Assembly: GCA_963825845.1 (NCBI GenBank)
Contig: CAWGVL010000069.1
Location: 1 to 64,000 of the forward strand
Direction: 5' to 3'
Source: DASQDN01 sp963825845
Lineage (GTDB): Bacteria > Acidobacteriota > Terriglobia > Bryobacterales > Bryobacteraceae
Length of the DNA stretch: 64,000 bases
Positions 1-8,205 of the stretch are shown here, piece by piece. The stretch's first letter is position 1, and each line of letters starts with the position of its first letter. The translations under genes and the position numbers were made by a program. The notes beneath the pieces were generated by a model. The model made no database searches, was not told the DNA's origin, and saw only the letters and a list, made by a program, of their open reading frames with translations.

Positions 1-1066
1 CCCGTTGTCCGTTGTTCAAGGCAAACGGATCGTAGATCTGGATCATGCGACCATTGGCATCCACCCAGTTGCTGAAATTGCCGTCGTACATCTCCGCGGT
101 GGGCACCGTACGGAAGAGCGACTGCGCTCCGTTGCGATTGCGGAATGCTTCGTAGGAGAAGAAGAAGAACGACTTGTTCCGGCCGTCGTAAATCTTCGGG
201 ATGTATACCGGTCCGCCCACCGTGCCGCCGAAGTCGTGCTGCTTGTAAACCTGCTTCCGCGGCTGGAAGAAGCTGCGGGCATCGAAGGCGTCGTTACGAA
301 CGTACTCGTAAAGCGTTCCGTGAAGGTCGTTCGAGCCGGATTTCGACACGAAGTTGATCAGACCGCCTCCGGCTTGGCCGTACTCGGCCTTGAAGCCGTT
401 GGTTTCCACCGCAAACTCGGTAATTGCGTCGAGAGATGGCGTGTTTACCGAGACCCAGGAGTTCGATAAAGCACGTGTCGTATTCGCAGAGATTCCGTCG
501 AGGTTAACGCCGAAGCTGGCCGCCTGGCCGCCACCGATCTGGAAGTTGTTATCGCCGAAGTTCTTTGATTCCGGCGCGAGAATTGCGAGGTCAAAGGGAC
601 TGCGCAGGCTACCTCCGACGACGGTGGGCAAGTCCTGGATCAGTTTGTCCGTAACGACCGTTGTACTTTTCGCATTTTCGGTTTGCAGTTGCACAGCGCT
701 TGCCGAAACCTCGATCGCTTCGGCGGAAGCGCCGACCTCGAGAACCGCATCGATACGAGCCGTAGCGCCTGCGTTGATGGCGATACCGGTCGTCGTTGAC
801 GGGCGGAATCCCTCTTTTTCGATGCGAACAGAATAGGTGCCAGGAACGAGATTAGGGACGGTGAAGACTCCCACATCCCCGGAATCGGTGCTGAAAGTGG
901 TGTTTGTCGCCGTATTCGTTACTACGATCTTGGCGTTCGGAATGGTTGCGCCGGTGCTGTCTTTTACGACGCCTGTCAGGATACCTGCCGCCGACTGGGC
1001 GAACAGGGCCGATGTTACAAGGAAAAGAAACAAAAGCGCGCGCAAAGCGGCCTTTGAGCACTTCAT
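1..1066 (-). CDS. TonB-dependent receptor with carboxypeptidase-like N-terminal domain (partial)
   Basis: This is the N-terminal third of a large outer-membrane receptor; the rest lies beyond the left edge of the window. The ATG at 1064-1066 follows a GGAGG ribosome-binding site at 1073-1077. A signal peptide (about residues 1-23, ending ALFAQ) leads into a carboxypeptidase-regulatory-like beta domain (about residues 26-110, starting GILTGVVKDSTGATIPNA). A plug region follows, including FQIGGGQAASFGVNLDGIS and EFAVETNGFKAEYGQAGGG. This Oar-like architecture is abundant in Acidobacteriota and is thought to import large substrates or glycans; the substrate here is unknown. The gene appears monocistronic at its 5' end. 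Confidence 0.88.
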   Translation of the reverse strand, partial: MKCSKAALRALLFLFLVTSALFAQSAAGILTGVVKDSTGATIPNAKIVVTNTATNTTFSTDSGDVGVFTVPNLVPGTYSVRIEKEGFRPSTTTGIAINAGATARIDAVLEVGASAEAIEVSASAVQLQTENAKSTTVVTDKLIQDLPTVVGGSLRSPFDLAILAPESKNFGDNNFQIGGGQAASFGVNLDGISANTTRALSNSWVSVNTPSLDAITEFAVETNGFKAEYGQAGGGLINFVSKSGSNDLHGTLYEYVRNDAFDARSFFQPRKQVYKQHDFGGTVGGPVYIPKIYDGRNKSFFFFSYEAFRNRNGAQSLFRTVPTAEMYDGNFSNWVDANGRMIQIYDPFALNNGQR

Positions 1067-1229
1067 AGATAGCCTCCAACCAACGGAGTTGAAATAACCC
1101 CTATTGGGGGCACCCTAGCACATCGGCGTGGTGCTTAGCAATCGCGAGAGGGTGACCAAAGGGAGGTTAGAGAATTTCGGCGCAAACATTGGGCATCGCA
1201 CGTAAGTACTGGAACTACCGTATGCCACT

Positions 1230-2156
1230 TCATGGAACGAACTCGCCCGGTCTCAAGGCCCTTGAGATACAGCTCGACTGCCTCATGTTGGATAGGGTCA
1301 GGCCGGAACTGAGCGAGGCGAGCAGTCCGAGGATGCACAGTGGAACCGTCAAGACGGCGAAAACAATGACGGAGAATGTGGCCGCATCGGGTTGGGAGAC
1401 GCCGTAAAGCGAGAGGCCAAGGACCGTCGAAAACTGATGCGTGCCCAAATTGGCCGGGGCTCCAGGAAGCATGGTGCCGAGTCTGACAATGAGCATCACA
1501 ACAAACGCCGGAAGTAGATTCAACGGAAGATGACTGGCGCGGCCAGTGGCCCAAAACGCCAAGCCCTGTGACACGAGAAAACAACCCGATACGGCTACGG
1601 CCTTCGGATTTCGCAGGCCTCTAACCACAGTCTGCATCCGGGAATTGATGTGTCCGAAAAACAACACAACCGGCAGAAGTGCTGCGATCGACGGAATGAG
1701 GATCCGAAGCACTGCAACCATCGCCGCAGGTAACGGCGCCGCCAACAATGCCGCCAGCAATGCGACAGCGAGCCAAATCCCATCGATCACCCGTTCCGTA
1801 ACCATCGTCGGCAGGACGTTCCAGACCGTCACCCGCAAGTCCCGCGCTGCCAGCCATGCACGGATTGCCTCTCCCGGCCGAAATGGAACGAGTTCGTTGA
1901 TGAAAAGACCGGCATATATCGCTCGCGTCGTCTGCCAGACACTCGCGCCAGCAAGCAACAGACGCCATCGCACGCCCTGCGCCAGGTAGCTGGCGATATC
2001 GAACGCTACCGCCAAACTCACCCAACGCAAGTCGAGCGTTGCCAGGTGCGCCTGAAACACCGGCCAATCCAACCCGCTCAACGCGTAGCGCAATGCGTAG
2101 ACAGCTGCAATCCACACGACCACGATGAAAAGACCGCGCCACAGCCGGTTCACCAT
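1230..2156 (-). CDS. Flippase-like integral membrane protein (MprF N-terminal / UPF0104 type)
   Basis: This polytopic membrane protein of about 308 residues resembles the lysylphosphatidylglycerol-synthase transmembrane (flippase) region of MprF (COG0392). Family-like segments are INELVPFRPGEAIRAW, VLPTMVTERVIDGIWLA and VRLGTMLPGAPANLGTHQF. The hydrophobic segments are spread along the whole length and there is no soluble domain. The ATG at 2156 overlaps the stop of the upstream hydrolase gene as TAATG, which argues for translational coupling; an in-frame ATG at 2174 is an alternative. The two genes upstream encode an MprF-type synthase and an AcvB-type hydrolase. I infer that this protein moves aminoacyl-PG, or a related lipid, across the inner membrane. 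That role rests on context and family only. Confidence 0.8.
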   Translation of the reverse strand: MVNRLWRGLFIVVVWIAAVYALRYALSGLDWPVFQAHLATLDLRWVSLAVAFDIASYLAQGVRWRLLLAGASVWQTTRAIYAGLFINELVPFRPGEAIRAWLAARDLRVTVWNVLPTMVTERVIDGIWLAVALLAALLAAPLPAAMVAVLRILIPSIAALLPVVLFFGHINSRMQTVVRGLRNPKAVAVSGCFLVSQGLAFWATGRASHLPLNLLPAFVVMLIVRLGTMLPGAPANLGTHQFSTVLGLSLYGVSQPDAATFSVIVFAVLTVPLCILGLLASLSSGLTLSNMRQSSCISRALRPGEFVP

Positions 2157-2923
2157 TACGCGCCGGCGATCCATTCCAGCCCTTCTTTCAAGAGACGATA
2201 CAGTTCGTCCTGATGGCCGTCGAACCGGTGATTCGCGCCGGTAACCTGGTGCAGTCTTTTCGGCTCGCTTGCAGCTTTGAAGAGATCGCGGGCGTTCTCC
2301 GGATTCGTGTACTCATCCTCAGATCCGTAGATCATGCATATCGGCGTACCCCTGTTCGCAAGAAGCGGCTTCACGGAGAACGCGGGTTGATCGGGCTCGC
2401 GGCGCGCAACCGCCGCCATCGTCGCTTTCCAGTCCCAACCAAGAACGGCGGAACGAGGCAACCCGAGAGTGAGAACTCCGCGGATGAGAGGTGTCGACGG
2501 ATTGTGAGACGCAGCCAATACGGCCATTCCCGCGCCCTGCGACCACCCGACCAGGAGCACCGGCTTCTTTGCCGCGCTGCTTACGTACTCAGAAAGGGCC
2601 TGCATGTCTATAGCCATCTGATCTTGCGAGAGTTTCGCGCCATCCTCTGAAAAGGCTTCGAGGTATCGTTTCGTGTCGAAACCATAGACGTCGTATCCCC
2701 ATGACGCGATCGTCTTCGCCATACTGATCGCGACTCCTCGCCAGCCTCCATCGCCGGGCAGGAATATCACAGCTCTATTCGAAACCGCATGTGACGGTTG
2801 CAGCCGTGTCACGCTTAGCGTCTTGCCGCGCAGCTTCAGCGACAGCGATTCATCCGGCGCCGCAGACAGTACCGGAATGAACACCAGACAAATCAGAACG
2901 CGTGTCTTGTCGAATCGCGTCAT
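2156..2923 (-). CDS. AcvB/VirJ-family periplasmic alpha/beta hydrolase
   Basis: A 255-residue exported alpha/beta-hydrolase. After a signal peptide (residues 1-22) come the VirJ-family motif FLPGDGGWRGVAISMAKTI, the strand YDVYGFDTKRY, a GWSQGAG nucleophile elbow (Ser near 127), the acid region IYGSEDEYTNP and a late His in GANHRFDGH. In Agrobacterium, AcvB is a periplasmic hydrolase that removes lysine from lysyl-phosphatidylglycerol and sits beside the synthase gene. The same arrangement is seen here: the start (ATG at 2921-2923) overlaps the end of the MprF-type gene as ATGA. The likely role is turnover of aminoacyl-PG. VirJ-type type IV secretion function is unlikely because no T4SS genes are nearby. 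Confidence 0.82.
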   Translation of the reverse strand: MTRFDKTRVLICLVFIPVLSAAPDESLSLKLRGKTLSVTRLQPSHAVSNRAVIFLPGDGGWRGVAISMAKTIASWGYDVYGFDTKRYLEAFSEDGAKLSQDQMAIDMQALSEYVSSAAKKPVLLVGWSQGAGMAVLAASHNPSTPLIRGVLTLGLPRSAVLGWDWKATMAAVARREPDQPAFSVKPLLANRGTPICMIYGSEDEYTNPENARDLFKAASEPKRLHQVTGANHRFDGHQDELYRLLKEGLEWIAGA

Positions 2924-4651
2924 GCCGCGTCTCGCATCTGTTCGGGTCTCTCGCTGACGCGTCTCAGTGCGAGCGCAAGGCGTGGAAGGTCAAGACGGTT
3001 CTGATACACCGCATAACGAGGCGTCCAGTCATCGGCGTACTTCGCCTTGAACCGGCGGAGACTGTCTGAACGAAACAGAAACGGCATTCGCTTCATGACC
3101 CAATGCACAACTTGTTCATCCGTGCTGATCGGCGATTGGGTGTTCCCGTCCGAAAGCGGCGCCGATCCCCAGACTGAATCGGTGAATTCCGTGCGCCTTG
3201 AGGTCGAGAAACGTCTTTGCCAACAAGAAGTCCATGAGGCCGCTCGGTCCGCCGCTGCTACGCCTCATCAGATCAACGGTCGCGAGCCCGGGCTCATACG
3301 ACGGCACCAGATTCACAAACGCGACTGCGCGGTCATTCGCGTCGAAGGCGACGTACACAGGAGTGGATTGCACATACCAACGCTCGAATCTGCCAAGGGT
3401 GAACTGTCGCTCCCGATGGCCCGGGATTTCAAGCCAGGAGTCGGAGATACGCTTCAGATCGGATAGGAGAGGCTCAGCGAGAGGCGGGTCAATTCGCTCG
3501 ACACGGTAGCCGAGGCGCTCGAGACGGTTGACGGTATTCCGGAACTCCTTCATTGCGCTACCTGTGAGTGAAAACGTGGACAGATCCACGACGGCATCAT
3601 CGCCGACTTTGAGTTTTCGGAATCCTAGTGCCTCGTAGATTCGCAGACATCCGGAGCCAACCTGATGAAATCCGACTCGCCAGCCCCGTTTTTGGCAGAA
3701 CGCGACGAATTCGCGAATGGTTTCCTCGAGATCATTGTCGGGTCCGACGGGATCGCCGAGCACCAGAGCATAGCTTCCGGCAACGCGGTAGCCGAGAAAC
3801 GACTGGCGGCTCGATGAGAAGAAATAACTCTTGTCTGGCCAGTGCTTGAAATAGTCCTGCGCGCTACGGCCGTATTCGGCGGCGATCCGTTGAGCTACGG
3901 CTGATGCTTTCCAATCGAAGCGAAAGCGGTAGACGACAGGATGAAATAGAACGAATCCACTATAGAGAAAAGCCGCGGCAGAAATCCAAAAAAGCGAATC
4001 CAGAAACCAAACCCCGTACGGGGTGGTCGGAATGAGCCTGGGATCACCCACGAACAGCATAAGGCGAAGCGCCTGAACAGCGGCGTCCCACCAAAGGAAA
4101 TTGTGGTGAAACTCGGCGGGTTCAAGCAGCCAGAATCCGACAGAGCCGTAGATGCCGGCAATCAGGAATGCGATTGCGGCCCGCAGAGCCGCTGTCGCGA
4201 GCCGGGGCTTACTCGCGCCGATGACGAACTGACGCCGAGTGAGCCAAAGCACCACTGCGAGCGAGACGGAACAGACAGCTTCTTCTACATCCCATCCCTT
4301 GCTTAGGTGAAAGAGTGCCGAGGAAATCGCGAGGATCAAGGAAAGCTGCCAGGCCCTGCGCTTGTGCCCCCAAAGGTGAATGGCGGCGAGGATGAGCGCA
4401 AAGCCCGAGATCAGTGTCAGCGAGCGGGATAGTCCCACGAATTCGAGCGGAAAGAGTCCACGCACCCACTCGGGTCGATCGGCGGGAACCGGCCCCCCCA
4501 GAAGTGAAACGAGGTTCAGAATGCCGCTGCCCGCCACCAGGACCGCAACCAACTTCGCTATGACCCTTGGCCAGCGCGTCTGGCGGCTATTACCCGACGG
4601 CAGCGGCTGCGCACTGTCCGGAAAGGGGGGGCGGAAATTGTATTGGCGCAT
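2920..4651 (-). CDS. mprF: MprF-type phosphatidylglycerol aminoacyltransferase (short form, one frameshift)
   Basis: A membrane protein of about 577 residues: a hydrophobic N-terminal half (residues 20-240) and a cytosolic DUF2156 GNAT-like synthase domain. Synthase motifs include SFLGYRVAGSYALVLGDPVG, GFHQVGSGCLRIYEALGFRK and KEFRNTVNRLERLGYRVE. The expected C-terminal tail (SLRRFKAKYADDWTPRYAVY) lies in another frame. Removing one G from the run at 3167-3170 joins them through LGSAPLSDGN, the usual family sequence, so the break is probably an error. Long MprF/LpiA proteins carry an extra N-terminal flippase domain. That part is absent here and is encoded separately at 1230-2156. The start is ATG at 4649-4651. 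The amino acid transferred cannot be read from sequence. Confidence 0.85.
3167..3170 (-). other. Apparent +1 frameshift in mprF at a four-G run
   Basis: On the coding strand the run GGGG gives FSLGIGAAFG and then a premature TGA at 3114-3116. Three Gs give FSLGSAPLSDG and an open frame to 2920. The total span of 2920-4651 is 3n+1, as expected for one inserted base. Confidence 0.75.
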
Positions 4652-4669
4652 TCTGAACCTCACGAGCGC

Positions 4670-4873
4670 TTACTTCACCGATTGAACGGTATTGCCGTGG
4701 CTGTTGGTGTGCTGGTGGCTGTGGCCTTTCTTATGCTTTCCGGCAGATTTCGTCACGCCATGCTTCACCGCGGGCTGACCCGTGGGGTTGTCGGCTGTAC
4801 CCCCGCCTTGGGGAGCACCCCAAGCGAAAGATGCAAGCGCCACAACCAGCACGCCGCCAAACAATTTGTTCAT
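4670..4873 (-). CDS. Small His-rich secreted protein
   Basis: A 67-residue protein of unknown function. Residues 1-20 are a signal peptide (MNKLFGGVLVVALASFAWGA). The mature part is short, hydrophilic and rich in His, Lys and Gly, with a cluster KHKKGHSHQHTNSHGN near the C-terminus that could bind a metal ion. A strong AAGGAAGG ribosome-binding site sits about 8 nt upstream of the ATG, which supports real translation. It lies just upstream of the aminoacyl-PG gene set on the same strand and may share transcription with it. Metal binding is an inference from composition only. Confidence 0.6.
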   Translation of the reverse strand: MNKLFGGVLVVALASFAWGAPQGGGTADNPTGQPAVKHGVTKSAGKHKKGHSHQHTNSHGNTVQSVK

Positions 4874-5186
4874 CTTATATACCTTCCTTTCGTGCTAAAG
4901 AACGGCCTTTTTTCGGTCGTTCTTGCATTCCCAGAATCGGGCAAAAGCCGTTAAATGCCTATCGCCCGGCAATGGGAGGAAAAATACTACGGCTGCAGGA
5001 AATGGGATTGCGGTTAGATTAAATGACGCGCAAGCAGCCGATCAGTGTAAATGGGCCGCCCCGAGGTCTTCCGAAAGGAATAACCGGATCGGCGTCCATC
5101 CCCGAAGGATGTCCGCGTTTCTCGCCCGTAGCGGGGAGCGCCGAAACGCTCGAGACCTGCGATGCTGACCATAGCCCTCGCTGCGC
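4874..5186. promoter_or_regulatory. Divergent intergenic region, about 310 nt
   Basis: This gap separates the minus-strand His-rich gene from the plus-strand histidine kinase, so it should hold promoters for both. A short imperfect hairpin (AACGGCC, six Ts, then CGGTCGTT) lies at about 4900-4918. No clear -35/-10 pair, riboswitch or convincing small gene was found. Short open frames here have no composition or context support. Confidence 0.35.
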
Positions 5187-6229
5187 ATGCCTATGGAACC
5201 GACCATGCCGTTGAACGCTCCGCTCGAACTGGTTATCGATCCCCCGATGTCGCGGGGCCGGGTGCTTCGAGTCGCTCTTCTCGGTTTCGGATTCGTGGTA
5301 GGACTTGTGCTGCTGGCCGCTTATCTCGGTTATCGGGGCTCGGACCGTATTCAGGACACGGCGCAGTCTCTGGTTCGGGAGAATCTGGTGAATTCCGCGC
5401 GCGGAGCGCAGGTCGAAGCGCTGATCGTTCGGCAGTCTCAGGACCTGATCGATGGCCTCGCTTGGGTACTTGGCCTTTGTTTTGTTCTTGCCGCCTGCAC
5501 TGCCTCCATTACGATCTGGATCATCCAGAGAGCCTTTGCAAAATTGGAATGGCAGGCGACAGAACTAGCCCACGTTTCGTGGCACATGATCGATGGACAT
5601 GAGAAGATGGCTCGCCGGTTTTCCCACGAAATGCATGACGAACTCGGCCAGTCGTTGAGTGGACTGCGACGGATGCTGAGCCGGGTGCCCGGTTCGGAGT
5701 TCGGCGCATCCGCCAGGAATGTGTAGTCATTGTCGATGAGGTTCTCCAAAACGTGAGAAAACTCTCACAAGTCCTGCGGCCGGTGATCCTTGATGACTTC
5801 GGACTTGATTCCGGCCTTCGGTGGCTTTGCGAACGGTTCACGCAACGAACACAAATCCCCGTCCGGTACGATTCGAACATCAAGATTCGTCTCGCCGACA
5901 CGGTGGAAACGCACCTGTTCAGAATTGCGCAGGAAGCACTGACAAATATCGCACGCCACTCGGAGGCTACCGAGGCCGTGGTGTCGCTTCGAGTCTCAGG
6001 CGAGACCGTACAACTCGATATCACTGACAATGGGCGAGGGATCAAATCCGACACCGGTGAGAAGACCCCCAGCCTCGGAATGGTCGGGATGCGGGCACGA
6101 GCGCGCCAACTCCGCGGTGAGTTGATCGTCGAAAATAGAAAGGACGGAGGGCTCGACATTCACGTCGAAGTTCCACTCCAACAGGTTGAGCCTGATGCAG
6201 TCCAGGAAGATTCGAGTTTTGTTGGCTGA
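5187..6229 (+). CDS. NarL-type sensor histidine kinase (one frameshift)
   Basis: Membrane sensor kinase of about 348 residues. There are two hydrophobic segments (about residues 25-48 and 90-113) and a HisKA_3 dimerisation domain with the phospho-acceptor in FSHEMHDELGQSLSGLRR. After a frame change come KLSQVLRPVILDDFGLDSG and a HATPase domain with QEALTNIARHSEA, DNGRGI and GLDIHVEVPL. One base appears to be missing near 5700-5703: adding it gives EFRRIRQECVVIVDEVLQ, which fits the family, and the span is 3n+2. The start is uncertain, with ATG codons at 5187, 5193 and 5205. The 3' end overlaps the response-regulator gene, so the two form one operon. The signal sensed is unknown; the periplasmic loop is only about 40 residues. 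Confidence 0.85.
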
Positions 6230-6836
6230 CGACCACACAATCCTGCGCAAAGGTGTCCGCATGCTGATCGATTCGCAGTCCGACATGGAAGTGGTCGGCG
6301 AGGCAAGGACCGGGCGGGAGGCGATCGAGGAGACGCGGAAACTCAAGCCCGATGTTGTCGTCATGGACGTATCGATGCCTGAGTTGAACGGTATTGAAAG
6401 CACACGCCAGATCTGCGACGAACTGAAACACACGAGGGTCATCGCGCTGAGTATGCACAAGGACTCCGTGTATGTCAGAGAGATACTTCGGGCCGGCGCG
6501 CGCGGTTATTTACTGAAGGATTCCGAGGACGACGATCTGGTGAAAGCAATCCGCTGCGTGCAGCGCGGCGAGGCGTTCCTCAGCCCCGCCATCTCGGATG
6601 CCGTCCTGGTCGACTATCGAAAACATGTCTCCAACCCCGTTGACCTACTGACAAGTCGTGAGCGTGAGGTTCTCGCGATGGTGGCCGAGGGGAAGACGAA
6701 TAAAGAGATCGCCAATACGCTGCATCTGAGCGTATATACCGTGGAGTCACACCGCGGCAGCGTTATGGAGAAACTGAACCTCCACAACACGGGCGACATT
6801 GTGCGCTTTGCCCTTCGTAACGGGCTGATCAGTTGA
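6195..6836 (+). CDS. NarL/FixJ-family response regulator
   Basis: A 213-residue DNA-binding response regulator, partner of the kinase just upstream. The receiver domain (residues 5-120) has the acidic pocket ADDH, the phospho-acceptor Asp58 in VVVMDVSMPE, Ser in IALSMHKD and Lys in YLLKDS. A LuxR-type helix-turn-helix follows (about 148-210) with LTSREREVLAMVAEGKTNKE and LHLSVYTVESHRG. The ATG at 6195 starts MQSRKIRVLLADDH; a TTG at 6186 is possible but less likely. The gene overlaps the end of the kinase by about 35 nt. Targets are unknown. Confidence 0.92.
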   Translation: MQSRKIRVLLADDHTILRKGVRMLIDSQSDMEVVGEARTGREAIEETRKLKPDVVVMDVSMPELNGIESTRQICDELKHTRVIALSMHKDSVYVREILRAGARGYLLKDSEDDDLVKAIRCVQRGEAFLSPAISDAVLVDYRKHVSNPVDLLTSREREVLAMVAEGKTNKEIANTLHLSVYTVESHRGSVMEKLNLHNTGDIVRFALRNGLIS

Positions 6837-6869
6837 CAAGTGGTTACTGAAGTCTCCGGATGCGCGCCT

Positions 6870-8204
6870 CTAGATCCGTTCGAGACGTGTCTCGGCGTCG
6901 CCGAACTTATTGAGCTTTACACCCATCCGATCCATGATCGAGAGATACAAGCTGCACAGTTTCCGGTTGTCATCGCCAGCCTGCAGGTAGTCCAGGGTGC
7001 GTCCAGTCTGCAGGGTCCCGCCCAGTCCGCCGGCGAGTACGAGAGGCAATCTCGTATTATCGTGCTTCCTGCCGATCCACATGTTCGATAGGAACATCAG
7101 ACACGAGTTGTCCAGAACCGTGCCTTCGCCTTCCGGCATGCTGTCCAGCTTGGTTGCAAGATAAGCGAGTTGACTCAGGTGGAAACGCGAGATGCGTTCG
7201 TAACCGTCGGAGGTGTTGTTGTGCGATGCTGCGTGGTGTCCTTCGCGGACCTCGAGGAACGGATAGTACATCGCCGAAAGATCTCTCGCGAGGAGCAGAG
7301 TCGCGACACGAGTTTTATCCGTCTGGAAAGCGATCGCGATGATATCGCACATCAGGCGGGCGTGGTCGCGCAAATCCTCAGGAAGACCGTTGGCGGGCCG
7401 GGCCATGGAGAACACAGGACGGTTCTTGTGCTTTGCCAGTTCCTCTGCCTTATCTTTGTTCTTCCGCATACTGTCGACGCGCTTTTCTACTTCACGGACG
7501 CTGGTCAGGTATTCGTCGAGTTTGGCCTTATCGCTGGAGCTGATCTGCAGGCCAAGCGTCGCGGCTTCCTCGCGCACGCGATCGAGGATGCTCATGTTCC
7601 GCAAGCTGCCGCGGTTCTCGAAAAGGTTGTCCCACGCCAGCGATGGATAGACTTCGTTCGGTACCGGCGAATCCGGATTCTGCCAGGAGATATGTGAGCT
7701 ATAGGCCATCGAGAAGTTCGTCTCGTGGTACCCCGTCATAGGCTGCTCGCAAGCCAGGACGATGCTCGACTGAGCGGTGTCCGTTCCGACGCGGTTGGCG
7801 ATCATTTGATCGACGGTGATACCCGCCTTGATGATTGCGCCCTTTTGAATCTTGGCGCCTGAGAGCAGACTCCCCGTCTGCGCCGGGTGGATGCCCTGTC
7901 CTGTAGCCGGCTTCTGGAACAATCCGTGAATGACGTTGATCTTGTGCTTCAACGGCTCCAGCGGCGCGAGTGTTTTGCTGAGGTTCATCCCGGCGCCCGA
8001 ACCCTCGGCGCCCCAATGATCTTCGTTCACTCCGTTGCCCATGAACAGAACGGCAAACCGTTTGGGGAACGCCGCCGCGGAAGTGGTGGGCTCAGCAAAA
8101 CAGGGAAGTGATTCCAGCCACGGCAAAGCCATGGTGACGCCGGCGCCTCGAAGGACGGTACGGCGGGAGATGGGAGTGTCAAACTTCTTGGTTTGCTTGG
8201 GCAT
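6870..8204 (-). CDS. DUF1552 secreted protein with Tat signal
   Basis: A 444-residue protein of the DUF1552 family. It begins with a twin-arginine signal, SRRTVLRGAGVTMALPWLES, so it is probably exported folded. Family segments are FAVLFMGNGVNEDHWGAEG, HPAQTGSLLSG, LDEYLTSVREVEKR and LVLAGGLGGTLQTGRTLDY. The ATG at 8204 follows the stop of the DUF1592 gene by one base and has AAGGTGA upstream, so the pair is translationally coupled. These two families travel together in Planctomycetes, Verrucomicrobia and Acidobacteria. Their biochemical role is not established; a part in periplasmic redox or polymer breakdown is often suggested. Confidence 0.9.
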   Translation of the reverse strand: MPKQTKKFDTPISRRTVLRGAGVTMALPWLESLPCFAEPTTSAAAFPKRFAVLFMGNGVNEDHWGAEGSGAGMNLSKTLAPLEPLKHKINVIHGLFQKPATGQGIHPAQTGSLLSGAKIQKGAIIKAGITVDQMIANRVGTDTAQSSIVLACEQPMTGYHETNFSMAYSSHISWQNPDSPVPNEVYPSLAWDNLFENRGSLRNMSILDRVREEAATLGLQISSSDKAKLDEYLTSVREVEKRVDSMRKNKDKAEELAKHKNRPVFSMARPANGLPEDLRDHARLMCDIIAIAFQTDKTRVATLLLARDLSAMYYPFLEVREGHHAASHNNTSDGYERISRFHLSQLAYLATKLDSMPEGEGTVLDNSCLMFLSNMWIGRKHDNTRLPLVLAGGLGGTLQTGRTLDYLQAGDDNRKLCSLYLSIMDRMGVKLNKFGDAETRLERI

Positions 8205-8205
8205 C

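Noticed and set aside
2156..2923. VirJ as part of a type IV secretion system
   Set aside because: No vir or tra genes nearby; the lipid-synthase neighbour supports an AcvB-type role.
5023..5214. Open frames before the histidine kinase (63-81 codons)
   Set aside because: No ribosome-binding site, odd composition, overlapping each other in different frames; likely chance frames in the intergenic region.
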